Shown here piece by piece: positions 11,449 to 23,448 of a stretch of 64,000 nt of DNA. The notes under the pieces are model-generated. The model did not search any database. It was not told where the DNA came from and saw nothing but the letters and a program-made list of their open reading frames with translations. The first letter of the stretch is position 1. Every line of letters begins with the position of its first letter. A program made the position numbers and the translations under genes. The stretch is from Tricholomella constricta (Eukaryota > Basidiomycota > Agaricomycetes > Agaricales > Lyophyllaceae). The stretch covers positions 496,001 through 560,000 of the forward strand of contig JAACJP010000019.1 in NCBI GenBank assembly GCA_013368375.1, in the 5' to 3' direction.

Positions 11449-12305
11449 ATGGCCTCTAAAGCAGTCTTCTCCACGGAAAAGAATCCCAGAGGTATCCCAA
11501 AAGCCCCTTTTGTGGTGAGTGAACTCGGTTTACGTGGATTTTGGCCTCTCCTCATCACCTCTATCGCGATAGGCAGATGTCGAGGAATACCTCGGTGGTC
11601 CAGACGCTGAAGTCGAAGGAACCCTAAAGAACTTTCAAGATGCATTAGCGTACGCCTCGCTGGAACTCATAATGCTTTGTCCGCTCAAGTATTGAACGAA
11701 AGGACAGCAAATACCGATACATGGATAGCAACCTTGCACAACGGCGGCAGAGCTTAGAGGAGAAGATCCCTGATATCAAAAAGACGTTGGACATGGTGGA
11801 ATATCTCCAGGAGCGGCGTGTGAGTCCCAAAGTATAACATAAGTCGTACCTTCAGGATTTGATTGATCGCGTTAGGAAGTCAAAAGCAAGGCATCAAATG
11901 ACGATGACGAGGATCTAGATGATTTGGATAATGACAATCCCCCGAAAGCGTTGAAGACGACCTTTGAACTCAACGATACCTTGTATGCTGAGGCCGAACT
12001 GGATGAGACTGACACGGTCTACTTGTGGCTAGGTGTACGTTTCCTTCCTATCCTTATTGTGCGGTTGCTGACATTATTTACAGGCAAACGTGATGTTATC
12101 CTACAAAATAGAAGCAGCTATCGCTCTACTGAGGTCGAAACTCGAAGTTGCACGAACGAATTTGAGCAACACAATCGAGGACCTCGAGTTCCTGAGGGAA
12201 CAGCTGACCATAATGGAGGTCAACACTGCGCGAGTATATAATTGGGATGTCAAGCGGAGACGGGAGAGGAGGGAGAGAGAAGCAGCGCTGAAATCAGCTA
12301 AATGA
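11449..12305 (+). CDS. PAC10: Prefoldin subunit 3 (VBP1/Pac10/Gim2)
   Basis: An alpha-type subunit of the hexameric prefoldin chaperone, which hands nascent actin and tubulin to the CCT chaperonin in the cytosol. Exons 11449-11514, 11573-11649, 11690-11819, 11876-12034 and 12084-12305 give 217 residues, close to the family size of about 200. The N-terminus has NPRGIPKAPFVADVEEYL, the conserved prefoldin-3 lead. The first coiled coil includes YRYMDSNLAQRRQSLEEKIP. The central hairpin holds FELNDTLYAEAELDETDTVY and LWLGANVMLSYK, and the second coiled coil runs to the basic C-terminus. The tag acceptor at 11570-11572 was chosen because it restores the conserved ADVEEY. Single copy and intact. 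Confidence 0.88.
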
Positions 12306-12758
12306 AAGTATTGAATTTTCGAAAACTTTCATGTCGTGCATTATATATTTGAGGGATTATACGAACTTTGGGCTCTTCTCGAGATCTCCATAGGGAGTGA
12401 AATCGGTCCCTTTGAGACTTACATCTCAAATGTGTACATTGTTAATTCGAGTCAAACCTACAGCCGAAGGATTCAGGAATATGGGGTTATAGTGTCTTGG
12501 GAACACCTCGTGTAACGGTTTGACTCATCCCTCGTCAGGCGCGAACCTTCATTGGCAGGAATGTGGTTGACATCCAGACGCCATCGGCGGGCGTCGGCAT
12601 GACATTGAAATTGTCCAAATTAGGTAACTGCGCCTTTCCACGTCGGTGCCGACCACGGTGTGAAATTAATCACGTGGTCATATATATAGTTGCGCAATTT
12701 CAGAAAGTCGCGTCCCTTGACTCTTGAAACTGAACACCAGCCACGCTGGCTGCGACCA
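12306..12758. other. Intergenic between prefoldin 3 and IRC20-like gene
   Basis: 3' UTR of the upstream gene and promoter of the next. A TATATATA run at 12681-12688 lies about 70 bp before the chosen start codon and could be a TATA element. No other feature is seen. Confidence 0.5.
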
Positions 12759-15700
12759 ATGCGCAATTCTTTCTCTCGCCACAACCAGTCTATTCAAACC
12801 AGGGTATCTGATATCTGGCCTAACCATCACCAAGCGACGTTCAGACCATTGCTGAATATTCAAGCTCTCCACGAATTACTGCAAATTACGATCAGTAATG
12901 ACACTCCAGACATAGTTTCATTGTCTGGGAATGGCAAGAAACGTGCTGCCAGTGCACACTCTCGACAGACCAGGTCTTCGAAACGCGCCAAAACGAGTGC
13001 TTGGTCTGCGACGTCTCGTGGTGGATCTGGATCGGCCACGCCTAACTCTACTGAATCAGGCGACTTCGACTGGCCTCTCTTGAATTACCCAGATCTGGGC
13101 TACAAACCGACCCCTATTCAACCTTCTGAAGATGGTCAAACAGTGCCAGTGCTCCAGCACATCTTCGAACTTCAATACACCAACTGGCCGGTTTCTGGGC
13201 ATTTGGATGATGCAGATGGGTTTTCAGGCTGGAAATTGGAAGAGGAAAATCTCAAGGAGATGATGACTGACCTCCGGGCATCTGAAGCGCGGACTATCGA
13301 TCTTGGCGAGGTTGAGTTTACTCAGTATCACGGCCGGCTTGTCGTCGTTTCGAGCATGCTCAAGAACCGTGTACCATGGTCTCTCCTCCTCCCGTTGTTA
13401 GACTGCGGAGACGGCATTGACCTCGCGTGGTGTGATATCTTGTCCGACACAGTGGAAGATCCTATGATGGCCGCTTATATTCTGAAGTCCGTCGGTCGTA
13501 CAGCTATCCAAGCTCGCCTCAAGATAGTGATTTCGCCGTTTTCTACGTGCGATATGTCTCAGCACGAGCTACCGTTTCAGCTCCAAGTCGAGGCGAATGT
13601 ATCTCTTCGATTTCCTAACATATCTGAGCCCTTTCCCCGGCCTGACAAGAAGAAGAAGTCATCGGAGGTCGAAGACGCGCAACGCCGGCTCCTCGAGTAT
13701 CTGTATCCTTCAAATGCGATCACACCAGAATCCTTCGACGGGTCGACTAATATATCCTTCTTCTATTCCATCCTTCGACCTGCACCTCCTTTACCGTCCG
13801 CACTCATGCAAGAGGCGATGCAACCCCTGGAGCTTCTGCCCACCCTCCTTCCTTTCCAACGTCGTAGTGTGGCCTGGCTATTAGACCGGGAAGGCAAGAC
13901 GGTTTCACCCAACGGCGAGGTCGTACCCAAGCCCATATCGACCGATTTTTCATTCTGGGAAAGAGTCGAGGAGGGCAATTCGACGTTTTATCTCAACCGG
14001 TTGAGTGGCCTCTTGTCGCCTACCTTGCCCGAATCGCCTCCTATTCTCGGGGGTATCTTGGCGGAGGAACCGGGCTTGGGGAAGACGCTGGAGAGTATTG
14101 CGCTCATCCTGATGAACCCCGCTCCTCCTGAAAGAAATCCCACTATGACGCGGTGGGATCCTGAGGCTCAACTTGAAGTCAAGGCGATCAAGGTGAGTGG
14201 TCTCTTAACTCTGGAATGTTGTTGGTTGAGGATTCGGATAGTCAACGCTCATTGTGACACCGCCTGCGCTTGCCTCGCAGTGGGTTGACGAACTCGCTGC
14301 CCATGCGCCGTCTCTCAAAGTCATGGTTTATGACGGCTGGTCCAAAGTCCCCGTCCCCGTCACCCAATCCCAAGTCGAAGCAGCGAAACTCGAGCTCCTC
14401 AAGAAAAAGCTTAAGGGTTTGAAGAAGCCCAAGAGCAAGTGGAAGGCCAAGATGATCGATGAAGAAAACGATCACAATTACGATATGGTGGACGTCGACG
14501 ATGACGACTCTGCTTGCGCCTCTGCCTCCGCTGATAGCGGTGAAGTGGGTATGATACAGGACTGGTGCTCATATGTGAACACTTTTGACGTCGTCATCAC
14601 CACATACTCCGTCCTCCGCATGGACTTCAACGTAGCGCTCGCTGCCCCCGTGCGTCCGCGCCGCGAGGACGTCGTGTACTCAAACGTGGAGCGCACGAGG
14701 AGTCCACTTGTTATGGTTGAATGGAATAGGGTCATTATGGACGAGGTGCAGATGGTCGGAGGCGGTAAAGTCGAGTGGGTATATTCTTCTATGCCTCTTG
14801 CTTTTCTGCTGACTGCCGCTCAGGGATATGGTATCGCTTATTCCTCGCCTGTCTTCGTTTGCGGTGTCTGGAACCCCTGCAAGGCAACAAGTCGCAGACC
14901 TTACGCATGTCCTGAAGTGCGTTACGCCATCTTATGCGCCTGTTTCGAAATTGATCTTGGTTGTCAGGTTCCTCCGCGTAGACGACATTATTGGCTCGAC
15001 TCGTCTTTGGAACCGGTTGATTTCGACTGGTTTCGGCGCGGCTCATTTTGCTGCTTTGTTCCAGGCGTATGGTATTCGGTAAATGCATGATCATCAGGTC
15101 TATCATGCATACTAACAACTTACGTGCGCCTCCAGGACGCTAAAAGCGAACGTAAAAGAAGAACTGACGATTCCCCAGCAGACGCGGTATCTCGTCAACA
15201 TCACGTTGGGCCCTGTCGAGAAGCATGTGCGTCGTTCATTTTGCCATAGAAGGACTTCGTACTTAGCCAAGATTGCCCGCAGGTGTATGATCAAGCACTG
15301 GAAGCTGCGCTGCAGGACCTCGGTCTGGATGCGCGAGGCATCGCCGCCTCTGAAAGGTGGCAGCTTGATGGCACAGTGCTTCGTTCGGCTCTTGGCAGGC
15401 TTCGTGGGATATGCACGCATCCGCAGGTCGGTCAGTTGCAGAGGCCTGGAGACAAGCTCTTCAAACCGGGCGCTGTCAAGACTATCGATGATGTCCTCCA
15501 GGTAAGCAGCGCCCTCGCAATATTAACTCATTGGCGCTCACGAGAGAATTAGAATATGAGAGAAACAAACTGGAGGACGATGATGGATGATCGAAAAGCC
15601 AAAGTAGGCAAATGCCCTCATTGTCGTGTCCCAACCCTTCGACTCAGATCATTGCAGGTGCAGACACTTATTCGGATAGCGCAGCTCCAGGCTCGAGACG

Positions 15701-18700
15701 AAGATGACCTAGAGCGGTTCCAACACGCATTGAACACGCTCATCGATGCCGAGATGGAAGCAAATGGTCTCATTGACGAGGCGCAGGTTGCGCTAGATAA
15801 GTATCAGGCGAAGAAGCGCCAATCGAAGAAGGAAGCGCTGGAGCTTTCGGAGAAAGGGAAGGGAAAGCAGCGCCAGCTCTCTGAGGAGCTAGAGGGCCTT
15901 TTAGATGATGATGACAATGACTCTGAAGGTGACGAAGGCGACTCACCGCGTGGAGAGGCGCACAGCAAGAAACGCGGCGCGCTTCAGAATCGCCTCCGAG
16001 AGTGTCGGATCGCTTTGCACCGTGCGAAGTTCTTGCAGGGTGATATGCACCACGCCCTTGGGCCTGATCAGTCTACTGCGGAGGATGCTGCTTATGGGGC
16101 AGCCGAGAACATCAGACGTGAACTTTTGAAGGGTGGGTTTCTGCGGCCAATGTTTGCGCAGCATCGTCGGACTAATGATTTCGTATAGGTACTGAGGATG
16201 ATGCAACGCGCGCAATGGAGCTGCTCACGAGCGACGCTTTGAGGAAGGATATAGCCAAGGACCCTTTAATGATTGAAGAATTGTTCCTCGATGACTCGAA
16301 GTTGATTCCGATACTGGAAGCTTATTATCCGACCAAGGCTGAGCTGGCGGCTAAGCCGAAGCCTTACAAGGTCACTATGTTTGAACGAATCAGCGCATCG
16401 GTTGACCTCGTACGTTTTATCACATTCAAGACTCCACTTATAGGTCTCTAACTACCATATGGCTAGATTAATGAGGCAAATACGATCATCGAAGACGTTC
16501 TGAACTGCCAGTCTACTCTGTTATGGGAGTGGAGGACGCATGTGACCTCGTTACTCACACAGAAATTGGCCTCTAGCGAAGATCAGCCCGACGGAGATGA
16601 GTACCAGCGCACGCTAGACAATCAAGGCGAAGCCGAGACGTATCTCCAATCGTATGCCGCTCTTTTAGCAGATCGCCGTCAAGCGCTGCTCAACGAGCGG
16701 ACATTGCTGGCTGCCCACGACATCCGGGAGAAGAAGCTTCGTCACACGAAGGCAGCCATGAATGCGGCGAATGCAGTCAAGGAAACCCTGGCTGAACTTC
16801 AGGTTCCAGAAGACGTTGAGCTGCAGCCCGAGCACGAGGTTCTGCATTTGCAACTTTCCAAGAAGCGTAAAGCTCTGTTGGAACTTTTGGAGGGAAGGGC
16901 GGTCAAAAGTGTATGTCACGGGGGTCTTTATGGACTTGGCTGATATCAATGCTTTGATGCAGGTGCTGGTCGCGTTAAACGCTGCTGCAATGCGAATCAC
17001 CAAGGATTCGGATCCGGAGAAACTTGCTTTGAAAGAAGCAGTGGCTCGACTTCGTCATCTCATCGCTGATCAAGGTATGACTCCTGCCCATTGAGCTCAA
17101 CTGCCACTAAAAGCGTCCTCATTAGGACCTCTTATGGATAAACTCGAGGCCGATTTGGTCCTTATTCGCAAAGCGTTTAATCAGAGAATCCTTTACTTCC
17201 GGCAACTGCAGGAGATTTCTGATACCGTCGCTGAAGTTGTCTGGGATGGCACAGTCGTGGAGGCACTTCTGGAAGCTACTCTGGAGACGAACGAACTGGA
17301 TGCTGAGATCAACACGAGCCGCGCCCGACAACGGTACCTGGAAACCCTTACACAAAAGAAGGAGGACGGGATTACGGATGAAGACGAGGAGAGCTGCATT
17401 CTCTGCAGGTGCGATTTTGTGCGCGGGTTCATCACTCATTGGTGAGTATGTCGTTTCTGTACCTAGGAACTATCTGACGGTTTGTTGCATGATTTTGTAG
17501 CGCTCATGTCTTTTGCGAGGCAAGTTGTAGACTTTCCTGGCGAAGTTTCTCTAATTCTGGATAACAGGAGTGTATGAAAACCTGGCTCCTACGAAAAGAG
17601 GGAAAGACTTGTCCCGTGTGCCGGTATGACTTATTTCAAGCAAAACCACTTTCGATTTACTCGTTTTCTAGTGTTTCTATCGATCCTGATACAATCGAAC
17701 GATTCGAGGTCACAGCCAATGAACTTGAGGGGGAAAAGCCAGCGCAGCGTGTTGTCAACGGCGAGCATGTACTCAAATCACGGCGGCAAATAACATACAA
17801 TATGATTGGTGCGTCCATACTCTGCAACTGGTGTGCCCCGGTGCTGAGTGCTCTGTCCAGATCCCCGGCTGTTTGACGAGGTAAACTCGATGGAATCCTT
17901 TGGCGACTATGGCAGCAAGATCCAGACACTCGTTCGCCACCTGTTATACCTTCAGAATACCGATCCTGGAGCCAAGAGCATCGTATTCTCGGCCTGGGCG
18001 GACTCTTTACTTAGTGAGACTAGGCACCTGTCCTGGTGTTTCCATGCTTACCTGTCTTCCAGTAATGGAGCGTGCTTTAAAGTCGAATGGTGAGAAAGGC
18101 TCTTTTATATGTTAGAATCCAAGGCTCAACGCAATTTATAGGGATTCGCTGCTTGCGAATTGACCAAAAATCCAAGGGCGAGAGCGCAGCGAAACGCTTC
18201 AAGAGCGACCCGGAGATCCTTGTCCTGCTATTGCACGGGTCAGTCCCTTTAAGAAATTTTCTGCACGCACTTTAATTCAACATTCAACAGTGAACGAGAA
18301 AATGCTGGCTTGAACGTGACGTGTGCGTCCCGCGTGTTCCTGCTCGAAAGCGTCGTCCACCACGGTTTCGAAATCCAAGGTAAGAGCCGTGAGATGCCCA
18401 TTCGACATGGAGGGGACCTCATGCGCCACCTTTATTTGCAGCCATTGCGCGGATTGACAGGATGGGGCAGACGCGGCCCACAGAAGGTGCGTGACGACGG
18501 CGCCGCCTCCCAGCGTCCTTCTGGCATTTCTCACTCGACTCCAGTCTATTGCTACTACGCGGAAGGTTTGTCGTGTCCTTTCTCCGCTGGTCTCTTTCTC
18601 TTCACCTGTGCTTACGTGGGGTCTCCGCCGCAGATACCGTAGAAAGGAACATTCTCGACCTGGCAGCGCGGCAGGGGCTGTCGCTCTACACGACAGAGAA

Positions 18701-19080
18701 CTCTGCAGGCACCCTGAACGTGTCTTCCTTCTCCCCGGAGGAGGCCGACACCAGCAGGGCCGTGGTGGACGTGCCACGAAAGACGCAAAAGAAGAAAGGG
18801 GCGCAGAAGGGGGATTTCATCTTTAGGTACGCTACGCCCGCCCTGCCCGCCTACTCACCGCGCGCGTGTAATGTCTGATTGGGCTTGGGTTTGTTTGCAT
18901 GCTAGGATGGACGACATGCTGGCGATCCTGTTCCCGCATATGTATGAGGAGCTCGAGTACCTGATCCCGCTGGGAGTTGAAGAAGATGCGGAGATGGAGG
19001 AGGCGCAGCCGTTGTCTTCGTCACCACCGTCCGCTGGGGGACATCAAGGCGCCGTTGCGGGCCCTTCGAGACTGTCGTAG
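12759..19080 (+). CDS. IRC20: SNF2-family ATPase with RING finger, IRC20/SHPRH type
   Basis: A predicted nuclear DNA-dependent ATPase and E3 ubiquitin ligase of the Irc20/SHPRH branch, linked in yeast and human to DNA repair. I resolve 22 exons and 1719 residues from the ATG at 12759. The SNF2 core starts with LPFQRRSVAWLLDREG. Walker A is EEPGLGKTLESIAL (exon 1). Next come LIVTPPALASQWVDEL, then FDVVITTYSVLRMDF, the Walker B variant DEVQMVGGGK (this family has DEAQ rather than DEAH) and FAVSGTPARQQV. A long coiled-coil insert with an acidic patch separates the two lobes. The RING finger reads CILCRCDFVRGF, CAHVFCEEC and TCPVCR. The C-terminal helicase lobe has ERENAGLNVTCASRVFLLES and ARIDRMGQTRPTEVYCYY. 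The RING is split by three introns: exon 17501-17519 is 19 nt and is followed by a GC-AG intron (17520-17567). Other tiny exons are 18063-18089 and 18545-18565. Single copy, no lesions. Confidence 0.88.
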
Positions 19081-19493
19081 CCCCTTTTCTTTTCTTTTCT
19101 TTTTCTTTTTTGGGTAGAAAGACGTGGGACATTTGAATATTGTTGTGTTATGTAGATGCATAAATTATTGAGAGGGAGTCGGGTCTGAAGCCTTGAAATT
19201 TGTAGAAAAAGTTTCCTCCTCTTGACTTTTGGGAATGAATAAATTCAGTCAGGCCTCGGGAGATAATCGTCGTTGTATGTGTATGTTGTGTGTAGAAAAT
19301 ACAAGCCTGCAGAAGGGCTCACACATAATAGACATAGATACAATACATATATGTGGAACCGATACCGGGGGAGTGCGCTCGATACATGTACATTTACATT
19401 TAATAAAAATAAGAACAAGAATAAGGATAGCAACAACGCCGAGACTTTACATATTTTCTTTTTCCGCCGCACGGGGTTTAGTGGGGCCTCGGC
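19081..19493. other. Convergent intergenic region
   Basis: Lies between the stop of the IRC20-like gene and the stop of the minus-strand histidine-motif gene. A polypyrimidine run follows the first stop, and an AATAAAAATAAG-rich stretch near 19400 may serve polyadenylation. No gene is seen. Confidence 0.5.
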
Positions 19494-22125
19494 TCAGCTC
19501 GCCCAATAAGCCGCGCGACCCAGGAATTGGTCCCCTTCGTCGTCCCCGTCCCCATCCCCGCCCCCGTCGTTATCATCGTCGACATTGCCGTTGCCGTTGA
19601 TAGCGCTCGAATCAATGACAGCGCACGTACATCCCTTGCAATGCCCCCGCCCCCGCCCCCGCGTCCGATTTTGATTTTGATTTTGATTTTGATTTTGACC
19701 TTGCGAAGCCATATCTGTTCTCCTCCCCTCCCCGGGAGTAGCAGTGTCCTCCCCTTCCTGGGACGCGTTCGCAGCTTTGCTGTTCCGATCCATGCCCGCC
19801 GGGTTCGGGTTCGGGTTCGGGTTTGTGTTTGGGTTCGGGTTTGGGTTCGGGACGGCAGCAGAGGCGGTAGAAGGGACAGGGACAGGGACGGGGACAGGGG
19901 CGCGAAGGAACGCGTCTACGACTGGGAGCTTGAAACCGCCTCCCTCTCCGTTTACGGCGATCTCGTCAGACACCCGCACCCTGCGCTTAGAGTTAGAGTT
20001 AGAGTTGGGGAGGGGGATGGGGATGGGGATGGGGAGAGGGATGGTGGTGTGGATGCGGTGTTTTTCGAGCGCTGTCCGGTCGTGCGGGGTTCAGTTACTT
20101 ATTAAGTAAGAGAGCGGAATAGGAAGGAATGGGGAAAGAAACAAGGGGGAAGGGGAAGAAACAAAGGAGGAAGAGGGGGAAGAAGAAAGGGAAAAGAGAC
20201 TTACCCTCTTTCTCCAACACAGGCTGCACGACGTGGTGGACATGGTGCACCACCTTTTCGTGCACGACCGTGCCTTTGTCCAGCACGCGGCGGCGTTCGC
20301 GTTCGTGTTCCTGCGCGTTTTGTGTTGATATATTTATAGGGAAAAGGAAAGGGAAAGGGAGAGGAGAGGAGGTTGGGGGGAAGGGGGAAGGAGGAAACGC
20401 ACCACGCTATCCCCCGCCGCGCGCGCCATCTGCGCTTTGAACGCCGCCACCATATCTTCATCTTCATCTTCATCCTCATCTTCGTCCTCGTCCACATCCA
20501 CATCCTCGTATGCTGACGCCGACGCGGACGCATACCGGGGCCGGCGCTCTTCGATCGTCGTCTTTGGGCGGACCTGCACTCACACCCAGTTCAAGTTCAA
20601 TTTCAATTTCAGCTTCAATGTCAGAGCGGGCAAGGGGCAGGGGCAGGGGCAAGGGGGGCAAAGGACAAAGGACAAAGGACAAAGGACAAAGTACAAAGGA
20701 CAAGGGGGAAAAGGGGAGGGTACGTACCCGCTCATGGTGCACCTCAGGCCTTACCTCGCGCACCTCTCGCACGCGGATAGGCTGCGTATGATGCTGGACG
20801 TGGTGGACTATTTTTACACGTTTGGAACGCGCGTGGGTTATCAATCAACAATCATTGAAGGGGGCCGTAATAAAGGGGGAAGGGAGGAGAAGGGGGAGGA
20901 CGGAACGGGTACGCACCATGCCGCTCGTGGTCGACGCGCCGCGTGACCTCTTCCATCTCGACGTGCTGGACGTGCTCGTGCGTCACTGCTGCAATCATGA
21001 AAAGTGAAAGAATGCGGTAGGGGGAAAGGTTATGGGTACGTACGCGGGAGATGCTCCGTCGTATGTATCATATGGACCGCTGACGGGGTCTCTACACCCG
21101 CCGCCGCTGCCTTCACTCCTGCGGAATGCGTCACGCAAAGTTGGAAGAGAAGAGAAGAGAAGAGATAAAAAAACGCAGACACACCGATGTACGGCCCGTC
21201 CCCGGGAGCGAGATTGGGTACGACGACACGGGTCTGGTAGTCGCCCCAGATGAGCGGGTACACGGGTGCTGCTGTTGCGTCTTGATATTGGTATTGATAT
21301 TGATATTGGGGCTGGGGTTGGAATTGGGATTGGAATTGGGGTTGGGTGGAGGTGATGTCGTGGAATGCACCGGTACCGCGGCTCGCTGGACCGCGCGTTG
21401 TGTCAGGAAGAGGCGGCGAGGGAAGAGAGCGCACGTACCACCGGAAGCTGGCGCTGAAGGTTCGGCGCCTGGAGGCGCGCGGATGTCCGTGTCCGTGCCC
21501 GCGTGGTCGCCTTGGGTCGATGGGGGTTCTTCAACTTATGACTGGTGAGGAAGCAAACCATGATAGTATTTGTGACGGGCGTACCTCGGTTATACGTCGC
21601 AGGAGCCGGAGCTGCAGCTGTCTCACCAGGCGGCGGCGCAACTGCAGCTTGTGGTTCGACAGCGCGACTAGCCGAATACGCTTCCTCTGTCGACGCGTAT
21701 CATATCACCTTAAGCATCACGTGTCCCCCCAATAAAAACGAAAGCATTGACACGCACTGGCGGTGATGACATCGCCCATGACGCCCGTGGCAAGCCCGAG
21801 GGTCCCGGTGACGAGCCCCGCGCCGGGGATGTGCTTTGCGACGCCGCCGACGAGGTTGGTAGTGGCGGGGGAGACGCCGGGGATGGTGCCTGAGAGCAGC
21901 TGTTTTGTTACGGTGGGTTTGGTGGGTTTGGCAGGTGCAGGGGCAGGTGCGGGGCCGGGGGCGGGAGCGGGGGCTGAGGCGGGTGCCCGTGCGGAGTCCG
22001 CTGTGGTGGTGGGCTCGGAGGGGCCCTGCTTCGGTTTTTTGTTAAAGACGTTTTTAACAGTATCAACGACGCCTGTGAAATGGGTCAACTCGAGCGGTGG
22101 AGAGAAGAGTGCAATACGCACCCAT
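19494..22125 (-). CDS. Histidine-motif low-complexity protein, eleven exons (copy 2)
   Basis: Function unknown; related to the gene at 270-1882. On the minus strand the first coding exon is again only ATGG (22125-22122), followed by a gtgcgt intron. Exon 2 (22072-21758) encodes GVVDTVKNVFNKKPKQG and a Pro-Ala tract. Further exons include 21686-21585, 21534-21439, 21385-21185 and 21118-21044, then five more down to 19494. Successive exons carry variants of one motif: HEHVQHVEMEEVTRRVDHER, VHHVQHHTQPIRVREVREV and VHHVHHVVQPVLEKE, then HRIHTTIP after the next splice as in copy 1. The C-terminus has NPNPNP, QNQNQN and PVPVPV tracts and a CKGCTC cysteine cluster. Most junctions share phase 1, which would allow exon gain by duplication. 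No signal peptide or membrane helix is seen. Confidence 0.6.
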
Positions 22126-22193
22126 GATTGAGAAAGGTGCGATTGTGACGGGACGTCGGGGGGTTTACATATGGCATCCGGTCAGACTTTTTT
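22126..22193. promoter_or_regulatory. Very short divergent promoter
   Basis: Only 68 bp separate the predicted start codons at 22125 (minus) and 22194 (plus). Either this is an extremely compact bidirectional promoter, or one start lies further inside its gene. Confidence 0.4.
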
Positions 22194-23448
22194 ATGAAAC
22201 TGTGTAAGACCATGATGTGGTTGCAGCGGCTTCTCATCTTGCTTACTACGTATACGTTCCGGCCGTCCACCTGTCTCGATTACCCGACTCTCGAGCAGGC
22301 CATCGAGTGCTTCGACGCGTACACCGTCTCACAAGGCCGCTACAACCGCTCTTCCTACTCCTCCGCCCAGCCAACCCCCGCACAGCGCACAGCATGGCAA
22401 CACACCATCTCCTCGCTCCTCGACGTCGACAACGACAAGGAATGCCTCTCCCTCGCACTCGCTCTCCCCGCCCCCCTCGCCAACATCTATCACATCTCCC
22501 TCTTCACTGAACCCTCCACCCGCGCCTCCTTCTGCATCCTCTCCGAGCACACCAACAACACCCAGTACGCCAAAGGCTGGGGCCTCTTCGCCGTCCCAGC
22601 CACCACCACCGCTGCCCGGCACATCCACATCTCCGCGCCCCACCCAGCGCACGACCTCCACACCCCCGTGCAAGCCGCCGCCCTCTTCAAGTCCACAGGC
22701 GCCAAGAGCCTCCTCATCCCCGGCCGCTCCCGCGCCGCGCTCGAGGTGCCCACCGACTGTGTCGCCCCGTATCATGTCACGGACCCCGTGCACAACAACG
22801 TAAGTATATGTACATCCACTGTCTGTCCAAGTCTAAGTCTAATTCGCGCAGCTCGAGCCCTTTTTCGATGCCACCCTCGCCATCTACACCTGGCAGCTCG
22901 CCCTTCCGCGTGGGTGTCCCGCCTCCTCCTGCGCCTTCATCCAGTTCCATGGGAAAGGCCCACACACATGCCCCTCTGACCACATCTTCCTCTCCGCAGG
23001 CCTAGGTAAGCCACCCCCCTCTTCCCCCGCTTCACTTCCACCATTGACATATACCACACGCGCAGGCACAGACCCCGCCTCCCTCGCATGGTACACCTCC
23101 CCCACCCCACGCCCCATCAAACGTCTCCACCACCAGCTCCAACGCGCTTTTCCAGGATGGACCGTCTCTCTCCCCTCCCTTTCCCCCTCCCCCTCCCTTT
23201 CCCCCGATCAAGCCCCCGCGTGCCCCCTCCTCGCAACAAAAAACGTCCCCGGCCGCCTGCTCAACGGCGTCCCGCCCGCACACGTCTGTTCCACCCCCGC
23301 CCCCGCCCCCGCGAACGACAGCCGCGCGGGGGGGTTCTTTGTGCATGTCGAGCAGGCAGCCGTGGCGCGTTCCCCGAGGGCGTATGCCGCGTGGGGGCGG
23401 GCGCTGAAGGCGGCTTTTGAGGAAGTTGGGGAGGGCGGGAAGGGATGA
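22194..23448 (+). CDS. Predicted secreted protein of unknown function
   Basis: Exons 22194-22799, 22852-23005 and 23066-23448 give 380 residues. The N-terminus has a hydrophobic run (LQRLLILLTTYTF) before a Cys, which looks like a signal peptide. The body has ISAPHPAHDLHTPVQAAALF, then TGAKSLLIPGRSR, DPVHNN and AFIQFHGKGPHTC. I associate these with a conserved family of secreted fungal and bacterial hypothetical proteins, but I recall no defined reaction. Conserved His and Asp residues in SAPHPAHD, VHNN and FHGKG could bind a metal; that is inference. Six or more cysteines fit an extracellular protein. The coding sequence is very GC- and C-rich. The ATG at 22194 leaves little room for a promoter; a later ATG at 22212 would keep the signal segment. 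Confidence 0.6.

Noticed and set aside
19640..19860. TTCGGG and GATTTT tandem runs as a telomere-like array
   Set aside because: They lie in the last exon of the histidine-motif gene and encode NPNP and QNQN tracts on the minus strand.
22329..22793. Long minus-strand frame rich in Gly
   Set aside because: It is the antisense shadow of the GC-rich secreted-protein gene; the plus strand has a signal peptide, spliced exons and conserved motifs.
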